Source of the DNA: Oligoflexales bacterium
GTDB lineage: Bacteria > Bdellovibrionota_B > Oligoflexia > Oligoflexales > JALZUQ01
Direction: 5' to 3'
DNA length: 34,601 nt
NCBI GenBank assembly: GCA_023301565.1
Contig: JALZUO010000089.1
Coordinates: 1-34,601, forward strand
Both the position numbers and the translations under genes were made by a program. Below are positions 8,096 to 15,889 of the stretch, piece by piece (within the stretch, counting starts at the first letter, position 1; each line of letters starts with the position of its first letter). The notes under the pieces were generated by a model. It searched no databases. It was not told where the DNA came from and saw only the letters and a list, made by a program, of their open reading frames with translations.

Positions 8096-8995
8096 ATGAG
8101 GAACTTAATCTTAGCTCTTTTAGGCATGTCCTTTTTGGGTTTTAGCTGTATGCCTGACAACTATACGCCTGCGCAGATTCAAACAAGTACAGATAGCTTA
8201 GTAGAGGCTGCCGCTGAGGCGATTATCCTAGAGCTTGCATCGACTGGGACGGTTGTTTCGGAAAGAGATCAGGCGACGGTTGTGGATGTTCTGCCTGAGC
8301 AGACCGCTGTCAGTTCATCTTTTTTAAATAAGGTTAGTTATTTTTTACTGGAAAAAATTGGAAATGGGTCTCAGATAAATTTTTTAACTGTAGAAAAAAG
8401 TTCTTGGCTACAGAGTTTGTTCTCTGGATACGAATCACAAAAGCAAGCATCTTTGTCTGTACTTCTGCAAAATGGACCTATCAAACAAGAACGTCTTCAA
8501 GGATATATTCATAACTTTCTTTTAGAGAATGACCGATCGCAAAGTTACATCAAAACGGCCAATAGAAGGCTAGACTGTCGCAGACATCAAATGCCGGACA
8601 TTCGGCTTGTGCTGTTTTCTGCTCAAGAAGCTGCCCAGTTGAGTTCAGCGTTAACTGCAGAGCAGAATAATCGCCCAAGTGGGGCGGATTGGCGGAAAGA
8701 TGTTAGCTTTATTGAAACACAGGTTCTAAAAACTGTTTCTAAAAACCTCCAGCGGGTTCCAAGTTTGCGAACTGATATAGCGCTTGAGCTTGGTAGAGAA
8801 AAATCCGTACCGTTTAGGGTCGAGGGAGTTCTTCTGGAAAAGGTAAGGCAGTCACTCAGTGAAGATATAGTGAATGGGTTGGATGAGCATATTTTTGAGG
8901 CTCAGCTTGTCGTTGATACTGGGACCTACCAAAAAATGTTGGCAAGGATTCGTGAGAAAGTTTGGCAGGCAGTAGGGGCTGAAATTTTACGGTAA
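8096..8995 (+). CDS. Predicted lipoprotein of unknown function
   Basis: The 299-residue product begins with a lipoprotein-type signal: a hydrophobic core followed by GFSC, with Cys18 as the candidate lipidated residue. The lipobox is imperfect, with Phe at -2 and Gly at -3. The mature protein starts MPDNYTPAQ and is predicted mostly helical, with no recognised domain. Its only other cysteine sits in RRLDCRRHQMPD. The ATG follows GGGGTG by 8 bases. The prepilin-like gene starts 75 bases downstream in the same direction but has its own predicted promoter overlapping the end of this gene. Confidence 0.65.
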   Translation: MRNLILALLGMSFLGFSCMPDNYTPAQIQTSTDSLVEAAAEAIILELASTGTVVSERDQATVVDVLPEQTAVSSSFLNKVSYFLLEKIGNGSQINFLTVEKSSWLQSLFSGYESQKQASLSVLLQNGPIKQERLQGYIHNFLLENDRSQSYIKTANRRLDCRRHQMPDIRLVLFSAQEAAQLSSALTAEQNNRPSGADWRKDVSFIETQVLKTVSKNLQRVPSLRTDIALELGREKSVPFRVEGVLLEKVRQSLSEDIVNGLDEHIFEAQLVVDTGTYQKMLARIREKVWQAVGAEILR

Positions 8996-9014
8996 CTTTT
9001 AATTGGCTTATACT
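8986..9014 (+). promoter_or_regulatory. Predicted sigma-70 promoter for prepilin-like gene
   Basis: TTTACG (8986-8991) and TATACT (9009-9014) are separated by 17 bases, matching the -35 and -10 consensus at four and five of six positions. The -35 element lies inside the last codons of the preceding lipoprotein gene. Transcription would begin near 9021, about 50 bases before the TTG start at 9071. Confidence 0.45.
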
Positions 9015-9070
9015 GTGATCTGCTTAGGGATTTTTCCTAAAGCAATTGGTAGATAGAGGGAGCACCTGTT

Positions 9071-10420
9071 TTGAACTTTTTAGCAACAGAGAAAAACTCA
9101 CACCGTGTATATAAACAACGCGGTTTTTTTATCATCGGTGGGATGATTGTTTTTTTAGTCGCAATGGGAGGGTTTGCTCTTTATATAACTGAACGCATGG
9201 GGAAGTCGCTACAGACCGATAAGAGGCGTGAAGAAAGAGTGTTGAGAAAATCTATTAACTCACTGGTTTTAGACGGTATGGACTGCTGTCAAACCCTGCA
9301 GTTTGCCCAGGTCGCTATTGATAATGTTGTTAACTCGCCAGCGACAGATTTTCCGTGTGAAAACGAGTCGACCTCGCCAGCTGACAACCCGTTGATGAAT
9401 GCTGCTGGAATTTTTGTCAATGCTGCAGAGGAGTCGGCAGCGACAGACGACCGCTGGTATCGAAGCATAGAGCCACTGTATAGCGATGGGGCAAGCGTTT
9501 TAGAGCACGAAACAGATAGCGATATTTTTAATGTATACGCTGGCTACTTTCTAAAGACTGAGGATGCTGGAACAGGGGTCGGGGAAGTAGGGATGAATGT
9601 AGACGTGCGTTGTGCTGAGGTTCAGGCTGAAGACGGCACGCCTTTGTTGGATGCAGACAATGAACAAGTCGTGGCTCTGATGCTGCATAGCTATACTAAG
9701 GTTGATAACCGTGAGCGTAACATCGACAACACCTATCCGACGCTCTACAGGGAAATTGATGCCGTGGCCGCTTGCTGGCCGATCTTTAAGTGCGGCTACA
9801 CGCGCAAGTGTGGGTCTGGCAGTAGCTATACAGGTAACAATACGCCTTTGCGAGATCTTCGCTCAAACCCAAACTATATACTCAACCCTTGCTACGATGG
9901 GGCGCTGTCTTTGTTTGTTTCAAGCGCAACAACAGACGGAAGCATAGCGCACGCAGGTAGCGGCACTACAGGCGTAGAAGCTGCAGATGCTATATGCCAA
10001 CAAGAAGGAGAAAACGCAAACCCTGGTGGCGGGTTATGGCAAGCTCTTTTATCCACCTCTTCTATTAGAGCCAAAGATCGAGTGAATATTTCAGCCACGG
10101 TAAACAATTCAAGCAGCCTAGGGGTTGCGGAGATAGCCGTCGATTATGCAGACTTTTGGGCTGGCGGAATGGTCACATCGATCAGTTATCGAGCAGACGG
10201 AAGCCCGTTAGGTGCAACGACGTCTACCGATCATGATGTTTGGACGGGTAGTAGTGGCGACAGCGAAGCTACAGCTGAAACCTGCAGCGGTTGGACTAGT
10301 ACGAGTGGTCAAGGGACGTTTGGGCAGCATACTAAAATAGGAAACACAGAGTGGCTAGAAGACGCAACGGCAAATTGCAATCAGCAAAAACGAATCTACT
10401 GTTTAGGATTTGCCTTCTAG
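9071..10420 (+). CDS. Prepilin-like protein with DUF1554-type C-terminal domain
   Basis: The N-terminus has a basic leader ending in KQRG (residues 15-18), then a hydrophobic stretch FFIIGGMIVFLVAMGGFALYIT and a charged helix. This is the layout of a type IV prepilin or minor pilin cleaved after Gly18, but it lacks the conserved Glu5 of major pilins. A middle region of about 200 residues has several Cys pairs. The last 170 residues (about 278-449) follow the DUF1554 pattern known from Leptospira and deltaproteobacteria: ADAICQ, WQALLS, the RAKDR block, DVWTGS, CSGWTS and a closing YCLGF, a C-type-lectin-like fold. The start is TTG, placed 7 bases after GAGGGAG. A pilus-linked adhesin is the likely role, by inference. 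Confidence 0.65.
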   Translation: MNFLATEKNSHRVYKQRGFFIIGGMIVFLVAMGGFALYITERMGKSLQTDKRREERVLRKSINSLVLDGMDCCQTLQFAQVAIDNVVNSPATDFPCENESTSPADNPLMNAAGIFVNAAEESAATDDRWYRSIEPLYSDGASVLEHETDSDIFNVYAGYFLKTEDAGTGVGEVGMNVDVRCAEVQAEDGTPLLDADNEQVVALMLHSYTKVDNRERNIDNTYPTLYREIDAVAACWPIFKCGYTRKCGSGSSYTGNNTPLRDLRSNPNYILNPCYDGALSLFVSSATTDGSIAHAGSGTTGVEAADAICQQEGENANPGGGLWQALLSTSSIRAKDRVNISATVNNSSSLGVAEIAVDYADFWAGGMVTSISYRADGSPLGATTSTDHDVWTGSSGDSEATAETCSGWTSTSGQGTFGQHTKIGNTEWLEDATANCNQQKRIYCLGFAF

Positions 10421-10436
10421 CCAGCTAGTGGCATTG

Positions 10437-10778
10437 TTATGCGCTGTAGATATCTTGCTTAGAAAACTTTTCGCAAAGCATAGCGTATACCAGAGCTCTG
10501 TATTTGTTTTTATTTGCTGAGCCTAGTTTTGACATAACATCACGGATCGCACTGTCAAGGTCATCCGAATCAGACAGACCAAGTTTTCCAATTAGGTAGT
10601 TTTTCTTTACAGTTTCGATTTCATTGTTGTCGCTAGAGCTTACTCTACAGGCGTCGTCACTGTAGATGGTCGGTCCCAAGCTTTTTGCTACCTTTGCTAG
10701 TAGTGCAGGTTCAATGCCTAGAACAAGGTTTTCATTTTCTGCTTGGTACTTTGTAATGATGTCTTCAAGTCTTCCCAC
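10437..10778 (-). CDS. DUF2853 family protein
   Basis: The 113-residue protein matches DUF2853 along its length: an N-terminal KYQAENENLV segment, LLAKVAKSLGPTIYSDDACRVSSSD (about 26-50), VKKNYLIGKLGLSDSDDLDSAI, and NKNKYRALVYAMLCEKFSKQ near the end. The family is small, cytoplasmic and helical, with no established function. The start is GTG, supported by CAGGGAG 6 bases upstream, and a strong promoter lies just before it. The gene converges with the prepilin-like gene, whose stop is 17 bases away. Confidence 0.88.
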   Translation of the reverse strand: MGRLEDIITKYQAENENLVLGIEPALLAKVAKSLGPTIYSDDACRVSSSDNNEIETVKKNYLIGKLGLSDSDDLDSAIRDVMSKLGSANKNKYRALVYAMLCEKFSKQDIYSA

Positions 10779-10810
10779 TGTAACTCCCTGTAAATATTGT
10801 TTTACGGTTG

Positions 10811-10839
10811 ATTATCTATCTCTAAGCCTGCCCCGTCAA
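10811..10839 (-). promoter_or_regulatory. Predicted sigma-70 promoter for DUF2853 gene
   Basis: Read on the minus strand, TTGACG (10839-10834) and GATAAT (10816-10811) are 17 bases apart, each matching the consensus at five of six positions. Transcription would start near 10804, giving a leader of about 25 bases that contains the ribosome site of the DUF2853 gene. Confidence 0.65.
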
Positions 10840-10880
10840 GGGTTTGCGTGGAATAGCTGGAGCGCAGGAGGTCTGAAAGA

Positions 10881-12014
10881 CTATGTTGATAGCAAGTGGT
10901 TGTCAAAAGAGAAGTTAAAGCTTCGAACCTCAGAGTTTGTTTTTTTGCCGGCATCCAGTCTTAAAAGGCGTCCAGTGCCAGTTGTTACATAAAAGATACC
11001 TTTTTCATGTCCTCTTGCAAGTCCACAAACATCACGCCAATTCCATAAATCATAGAACCTATAGCTGGCTGCTGTAGGTGTGTATTTAAAGACAAGAATT
11101 TTATTTTTTTTAGGGCAGGAAAAAGCAAGGAAATCACCAGTTGTGTCAAAACAAACAGATCCAATATGTCCCCCTGTCTCCACTCCTACTGGTATAGAAA
11201 GTTGGGAAAAAGCTCCATAGCTCCATACGTACATGGGGGAGTTCTCTCTAGTCAAAGGGTCTGGGTTATAATCTTGGCCTCCGACAGCAACGATGTTTAA
11301 ACTCTGGGGGTGGCAACTAAAATGCCGTAGACTCATCCAGCCGTTTTCCTGGGGGAGGCTCAAAGCCTTACTAAGCCTCGCACTATAAATGATCTTGCTT
11401 TTTAGTTTACCAAGGTTGAGTTTTTTGCCCGCTCCATCCGGCGATGTGATGACACCGCCATGGGCAACCCATGTTGATTTTCCAAAATAAAGCTGGTGGG
11501 GGTTTCCTCTTTCAAGCAGTTGGTTTCCCATGCGCACAAGCTGCTGACCTACGATTTTGTAACGTCCTATTCCGCCCTGTTGTAGGTCCGGGTAGGTTTC
11601 TCCAGTATAAACGGTGTCTGACGGCGCGTCGTAGTAAGCGTGCCCGCAAAAAAATACCCCCTTTGGGTTGAGTGTTTCAGAAACCATCTTCAAGGAGCCT
11701 TCTTTGCGCAACTGCAGAAAGTTTCCGTGCCTCCGCGACACGACCAGGACTAGCTGACGATTTTCGATAGCTACGATTTCATGGGCCCTGGAGCTGAGCT
11801 CTTCGATACGTACCGTACCTCCGCTGAGATCAGAGCTCCAAACACCACCTTTTTGTTCGTTGGTGATGATTCCAGAGTATAGCCTGCCGTCGCCGTTGTT
11901 TTTTGCTAAGGTGTAAGAGTACGCAACCCATAGTGCGAATGCCGAGCCGAGCCCTGTTAAGCAACCAGTTAAAAAATCCCTACGATTGCTAGCTTCAGTC
12001 ACCATCAGATGCAT
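10881..12014 (-). CDS. DUF1513 protein with Tat signal, iron operon gene 4
   Basis: The 377-residue product starts with a twin-arginine signal (NRRDFLTG, then a hydrophobic stretch), so it is exported folded. The rest is a beta-propeller-like DUF1513 domain with repeated short blocks such as GGVWSSDL, VAHGGVITSPDG, GHIGSVCFDTTGDFLAFSCP and WRDVCGLARG. DUF1513 genes are regularly found with imelysin and DUF1111 genes in iron-regulated clusters, as here; the biochemical role is not established. The gene overlaps the end of the second imelysin gene by 20 bases, suggesting translational coupling. ATGs at 12014 and 12005 both fit; GGGG lies 4 bases before the first. The Tat motif is unaffected. 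Confidence 0.83.
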   Translation of the reverse strand: MHLMVTEASNRRDFLTGCLTGLGSAFALWVAYSYTLAKNNGDGRLYSGIITNEQKGGVWSSDLSGGTVRIEELSSRAHEIVAIENRQLVLVVSRRHGNFLQLRKEGSLKMVSETLNPKGVFFCGHAYYDAPSDTVYTGETYPDLQQGGIGRYKIVGQQLVRMGNQLLERGNPHQLYFGKSTWVAHGGVITSPDGAGKKLNLGKLKSKIIYSARLSKALSLPQENGWMSLRHFSCHPQSLNIVAVGGQDYNPDPLTRENSPMYVWSYGAFSQLSIPVGVETGGHIGSVCFDTTGDFLAFSCPKKNKILVFKYTPTAASYRFYDLWNWRDVCGLARGHEKGIFYVTTGTGRLLRLDAGKKTNSEVRSFNFSFDNHLLST

Positions 12015-13032
12015 TAAACCCCATTTGGACCCCTAAGACGCTCGGAACATTTTTTAGGTATAATTCTTTTAGCTTCTGAGTCTCAGAAAGTATGCTTCTT
12101 ATCGAATCCGTGTTTGGTTCTAGCTGCTCGGCTAAGGAAGTTACCTTCGCAAGTTTATCTTTGATCTTTTTAAAAACAGCCGTGTCTTCTTTTGCCAGAA
12201 GCTTGCCCAAATAGTTGTTTGGGTCACCAAACAGCTCAGCCAAACCCAGAAAGTTTTCTCTTAAAATTATGGCGGAAAGACCGGCATTTGGGGCCTCTAA
12301 GTTTTTACGACGATGTTTTTTGGCAGGATTTTTTTTTGCCGCGGGGATTTTAATCTCTTCTATTTTCTCCAAAAAGTCGGCGCTGGCTTGGACAAACTCT
12401 CTGGCAAGACTTTTTTGTTGTTTTGGGTCTGCCTTCCACTTTTGCCAAGAAGCCAGTGTATTTTGTATGCGTCTACTATGCAGTGTTGTGATTTGAGCTA
12501 GCATTTTGCAGGCATGGGACGGTTTTTTCCAAAACCAAAAAGCATCTTTTGCAAATACGTAATGCTCGATCGCCTGCAAACCAGTGACGGTTAGCGGCAG
12601 CTCCTGCACTGGCCGGACCTGGTTATACCGAAGGTCTATACGCAACTTGTTTAGGTGCCTGCTCATGGCCTTATGTTTATCGGGCCAAAAATAAGTTTTT
12701 GTATAACCCATCTCGTGGTCAATAGGGCCAAAGTGAATCATCTCGATTTTTGCCCACCCTAGCAAGACATCCACTGTCGCTTGTTGTAGGTAGGGTGCTC
12801 CTTTGGTTGCGCAGTTTTTAGATACGGTTTTTTCGTGCAAATTTTCTAAGGAAGCTTTGAGTTTAGAGTATCGACTGCTAAGAAATTCGCTCGCGAGCTG
12901 TTCTTGTGTTTTTTTCCATTGCTTGGCTTTATTATTGCCATCACTCGATGTGGTTCGTAATGTGGCTTTTTGGACAAAAAGCATTGCAGCTACAACTGCA
13001 AAAAAAGCAACAAAGATGTACTTAAAGCGCAT
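11995..13032 (-). CDS. Second imelysin-like (M75-fold) protein, iron operon gene 3
   Basis: This 345-residue protein has an N-terminal signal anchor (residues 4-20) and an all-helical imelysin-type domain. Family landmarks include LGWAKIEMIHFGP (91-103), a WPDKH block, TGLQAIEHYVF (150-160) and CKMLAQITTLHSRRI. The GxHxxE motif of classical imelysins reads G151-L-Q153-A-I-E156, so the His is Gln. This divergence is common for the shorter partner imelysin in such clusters. A Lys-rich linker (KKNPAKKHRRK) sits in the middle. It starts with an ATG directly abutting the stop of the DUF1111 gene (TAA-ATG), with GGAG 9 bases before. Periplasmic iron-related binding is the inferred role. Confidence 0.8.
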   Translation of the reverse strand: MRFKYIFVAFFAVVAAMLFVQKATLRTTSSDGNNKAKQWKKTQEQLASEFLSSRYSKLKASLENLHEKTVSKNCATKGAPYLQQATVDVLLGWAKIEMIHFGPIDHEMGYTKTYFWPDKHKAMSRHLNKLRIDLRYNQVRPVQELPLTVTGLQAIEHYVFAKDAFWFWKKPSHACKMLAQITTLHSRRIQNTLASWQKWKADPKQQKSLAREFVQASADFLEKIEEIKIPAAKKNPAKKHRRKNLEAPNAGLSAIILRENFLGLAELFGDPNNYLGKLLAKEDTAVFKKIKDKLAKVTSLAEQLEPNTDSIRSILSETQKLKELYLKNVPSVLGVQMGFNASDGD

Positions 13033-14508
13033 TTAAAGTGACTCCAAAAAAGAAATTAATCGCAGACGGTCTTTCTTCTTTAAGGAAGCGTATTTGTTTT
13101 TGGCGACTTCGGACTCACCTTGGTGCCAAAGAATAGCTTCTTCTAAGGTTCTGGCGCGACCATCATGTAAATACCTAGTGTGGCCACTCACCTCTTTCGT
13201 GTAACCAATTCCCCAAAGTGGCGGTGTTCTCCACTCGGTCCCAGAAAGATTTGCTACCGGCCTATGGTCTGATAACCCTTCGCCCATGTCGTGAACTAGA
13301 AGATCTGTGTAAGGAAATATTTTTTGGTTTCTTAGCGCCTTGATCTTAGCAGTGTTTGCCGTTTTATGTGATGGCACGTGGCAGGTGGCACAACCAGTTT
13401 TTTTGAAAAGAATTTCCCCTTTATAAACCTCTTTTGAATGGGCGTTTCTTCGCGGTGGCACTGACAAGGTGCTACTGTAAAAAATAACAAGCTCTTCCAT
13501 CTTGGGGGTAACTTCGGGTGTCTTAGCATCGGCACCGTGAGAGGCTTTTCGGCACTTCTCCTGGGTCTCGGTGCAATCACCCCAGTGGTTTCGGCTATCA
13601 CCGGTTGTCAGGCCCATATCGCCCAAAAAAGCACCGCGAACCTGGCTTTTCAGGTCCGGCTGCGTTGCTTTCCAGCCAAACCTGCCTTTTAGTCTTTTAC
13701 CTGTACTCGTCCAAACCAAAGGGATTCGTCCAGAAACTCCGTCTTGGTTTTGGTCGCTTGGGTCGGCGAGGCTTTCTATGCGTTTCCAAGCAATGGCTTC
13801 TAGCAGCCCAAGTCCAATCATCGGCTGGGCGACTCGAGGAGAAAGCAGGATCTTTTTTGAGTCGAGTTCAAAAGTGGATTGTTCGATTCGGTAAGAAGGT
13901 TTTTGTAGCTGGGCCTTGCTCCCATCCGGAAAGCGGAACTCAACATGTTCGTAGGTGATATTAATCTTACCTTCATTCGGAATGCCAGGAAGGGAAAAGT
14001 CTTGAAGTTGGCCACCTAGGGCGGGGTGTGGTTTTGAGTTTATTTTAGCCAGGTTTCTTTTGGCTTCGCTTGTTGCAACCGACGCTCTTAAGAGCATTGA
14101 GACAGCATTGTCTTTGGGGGAGTTTTCTTTTGGAGGGTGACCTCGTCCATCTTTAAGGTGGCAACGCTGGCAGGATCGAGCGTTGAACAGTGGGCCTAGT
14201 CCGTCGGTAGATTTTGTGCTGGCAGGGGAGCTAACCCAAACCCTGCGAAAAATAGAATTGCCTAATGCAAACTGGCTGCGTTCTTTAAAGCTAAGGTTTG
14301 CTGCAGGGAATGAAAATGCGTTTACGAGGTTGTCAGCATACACGTTAAATGAATGAGTTGTTTGCCCTCCTTGGAGGTTGATATTATGTATCTCACCTTT
14401 ATGCTTTGCAAGCATAGCTAATACGGTCACTACAGCTACTAACACCACCGGTAACCAGTGAAGGATTGAATCACATTTGGTGAATTTTTTTTTGACTAAA
14501 AAGCTCAT
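13033..14508 (-). CDS. Di-haem DUF1111 oxidoreductase, iron operon gene 2
   Basis: The 491-residue protein has one N-terminal membrane segment (about 17-34) and two CxxCH haem-binding motifs, CQRCH at 113-117 and CATCH at 373-377. This is the layout of the DUF1111 di-haem thiol oxidoreductase/peroxidase-like family. Other family blocks are GLGPLFNARSCQRCH, IGLGLLEAI, GRFGWKA, GDMGLTT and the C-terminal TPPLWGIGYT followed by LHDGRARTLEEAILWHQGE. A second cysteine pair (DCTETQEKC) may be a disulfide. It is periplasmic, anchored in the inner membrane, and needs the cytochrome c maturation system. Three bases separate it from the upstream imelysin gene, so the two are co-transcribed. Confidence 0.88.
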   Translation of the reverse strand: MSFLVKKKFTKCDSILHWLPVVLVAVVTVLAMLAKHKGEIHNINLQGGQTTHSFNVYADNLVNAFSFPAANLSFKERSQFALGNSIFRRVWVSSPASTKSTDGLGPLFNARSCQRCHLKDGRGHPPKENSPKDNAVSMLLRASVATSEAKRNLAKINSKPHPALGGQLQDFSLPGIPNEGKINITYEHVEFRFPDGSKAQLQKPSYRIEQSTFELDSKKILLSPRVAQPMIGLGLLEAIAWKRIESLADPSDQNQDGVSGRIPLVWTSTGKRLKGRFGWKATQPDLKSQVRGAFLGDMGLTTGDSRNHWGDCTETQEKCRKASHGADAKTPEVTPKMEELVIFYSSTLSVPPRRNAHSKEVYKGEILFKKTGCATCHVPSHKTANTAKIKALRNQKIFPYTDLLVHDMGEGLSDHRPVANLSGTEWRTPPLWGIGYTKEVSGHTRYLHDGRARTLEEAILWHQGESEVAKNKYASLKKKDRLRLISFLESL

Positions 14509-14511
14509 TTT

Positions 14512-15816
14512 TTACTTTTCAAGGCTGTCTGAACCTTCAAAAACAAGGTTACTAAGCCCTAGCTCTTTGGCAGCATTCTCTAGCTCAGAGGTGTGGTTTT
14601 TGAGTGCATCAACCAGTTTTCGCACTGCGAGGTTTCCTATTTTGTTTCCTGGTTTAATTAGAACATCGTAGGTTTGGCCTTTTGCTGCAAGGTCAACTAA
14701 GTTTTGAGCTGCTGCCAGGGATACAGCAAAAGAGTCGTGTAAAGCTGATTGCAGGTTAGGCGAAGTCTTAGCTGCTAAATCGCTAATACCGATACCGTCC
14801 AACTGTTTTCCATCAAGAGATCTGTACTCACCCTTTAGTACATTGTTAAGCCCCAGCACATTATAAAAATGTGAAGCATGGGTGTTATCCGAAAAACAAT
14901 CGTGTTCTTCTTCGGGGTCACCTAGCAGCAATCCTAGCATCGTTCGTTCGCCCGCAAGCTCACCGTAACTTAACGACCCCATGCCTGTGATGATTCTGCC
15001 TATGGACTTTCGCTTATCTTCGCTCATAAACCTTTGGAATATAGCTCCGCCTTTTCCCCACATGCTAACCATTTCATGGAGGTCTGCTATCAATAGGTCT
15101 GCCACAGCAATCAAGTAATCTGCTCGGCGCTTGCAGTTGCCGCCGGTACAGTTTTTCACGTCGTAATCTGTGTATTTTCTGTCGCCAGCTCCAGGGTTGT
15201 GGCCATGTAAGTCTTGGCCCCATAGGAGAAATTCGATGGCGTGGTAGCCTGTCGCTACGTTTGATTCTACGCCGTCGACTTCATGCAGTGCCTGCAGGCT
15301 TTCAGCGTTTAGAACTGTTGTATCTAATGTTTTGCCGCTTAAAGAAAGCTTTGGGTTAGCAATGATATTTGCGTTTGCATAGGGGTTGTCACCACTGTTT
15401 GCATAACTGCTCGCCTCGACATAATCGATCAAACCCTCATCGAGTGGCCAAGCATTTACTTTGCCTTCCCATGCATCGACTTCTGGGTTTCCAAAACGGA
15501 AAACTTCAGTTTGCTGGTAATACTTGCGCGCAAGCTTCCAGGCTATTTTTGCGTCAGATAAAGTTGATGCCGATGGGCTTGCTAAAAATGCATCGATAGA
15601 ACCTTTCAACCTTGTGGCTGTGGTCCATGAATCCTCGTAGTTGGCCTTTGCAATAGAAGTATATTGAAGAACGGCCCTCTCAAAACCTCTGTCAGTTCGG
15701 TTGCCAGTACCAGAAGGCGTCCCTAGTGCGTGTTTTGTTCCCTCAGGGTATAAAAACAAGTATCCAGCTGCAATAAGGCTAAGGCCAAGAATAATAGTTA
15801 CCGTGTATTTAAGCAT
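14512..15816 (-). CDS. Imelysin (IrpA-like, peptidase M75 family), iron operon gene 1
   Basis: The 434-residue product has a signal anchor (residues 5-22) and a full imelysin domain. The signature GxHxxE is G190-Y-H192-A-I-E195 within ATGYHAIEFLLWGQD, and the second conserved region is GELAGERTMLGLLLGDPEEEHDCFSDNTH. This matches IrpA-type imelysins, periplasmic iron-regulated proteins once called insulin-cleaving peptidases but now thought to bind iron or a ligand. CTGGNC forms a likely disulfide loop. It is the first gene of the cluster and lies directly behind a perfect Fur-like palindrome and promoter, which argues for induction under iron limitation. Confidence 0.9.
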   Translation of the reverse strand: MLKYTVTIILGLSLIAAGYLFLYPEGTKHALGTPSGTGNRTDRGFERAVLQYTSIAKANYEDSWTTATRLKGSIDAFLASPSASTLSDAKIAWKLARKYYQQTEVFRFGNPEVDAWEGKVNAWPLDEGLIDYVEASSYANSGDNPYANANIIANPKLSLSGKTLDTTVLNAESLQALHEVDGVESNVATGYHAIEFLLWGQDLHGHNPGAGDRKYTDYDVKNCTGGNCKRRADYLIAVADLLIADLHEMVSMWGKGGAIFQRFMSEDKRKSIGRIITGMGSLSYGELAGERTMLGLLLGDPEEEHDCFSDNTHASHFYNVLGLNNVLKGEYRSLDGKQLDGIGISDLAAKTSPNLQSALHDSFAVSLAAAQNLVDLAAKGQTYDVLIKPGNKIGNLAVRKLVDALKNHTSELENAAKELGLSNLVFEGSDSLEK

Positions 15817-15825
15817 AGTTGGTTG

Positions 15826-15854
15826 CTCGCAGTCCGTTTCAGTTAGACTGCGAG
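15826..15854. repeat. Perfect 9-bp inverted repeat before imelysin start
   Basis: CTCGCAGTC and GACTGCGAG form a perfect inverted repeat with an 11-base spacer, ending 9 bases before the imelysin ATG. There is no T-run, so it is not an intrinsic terminator. If transcribed whole it would fold next to the start codon, where no good ribosome site is visible. It overlaps the -10 element of the predicted promoter by two bases, so it could also be a second operator. Confidence 0.6.
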
Positions 15855-15881
15855 TAAAGCCTAAAAGAGAATGATTCTCAA
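15853..15881 (-). promoter_or_regulatory. Predicted promoter of the imelysin iron operon
   Basis: On the minus strand, TTGAGA (15881-15876) and TTTACT (15858-15853) are 17 bases apart, matching the -35 and -10 consensus at five and four of six positions. The Fur-like box covers the inner part of the -35 and most of the upstream spacer, an arrangement that would block RNA polymerase. Confidence 0.55.
15867..15879. promoter_or_regulatory. Fur-like operator (perfect palindrome)
   Basis: GAGAATGATTCTC is a perfect 6-1-6 inverted repeat of the GAGAAT/ATTCTC type that forms the core of Fur boxes. It lies 10 bases after the azurin stop codon and 50 bases upstream of the imelysin ATG, and overlaps the -35 element of the operon promoter. 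Iron-responsive repression of the four-gene operon is therefore well supported. Confidence 0.75.
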
Positions 15882-15889
15882 TAAGTTTT

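Noticed and set aside
13571-13958. Two overlapping plus-strand open frames inside the DUF1111 gene
   Set aside because: They are antisense to a gene with two intact haem motifs, and neither shows a domain or ribosome site.
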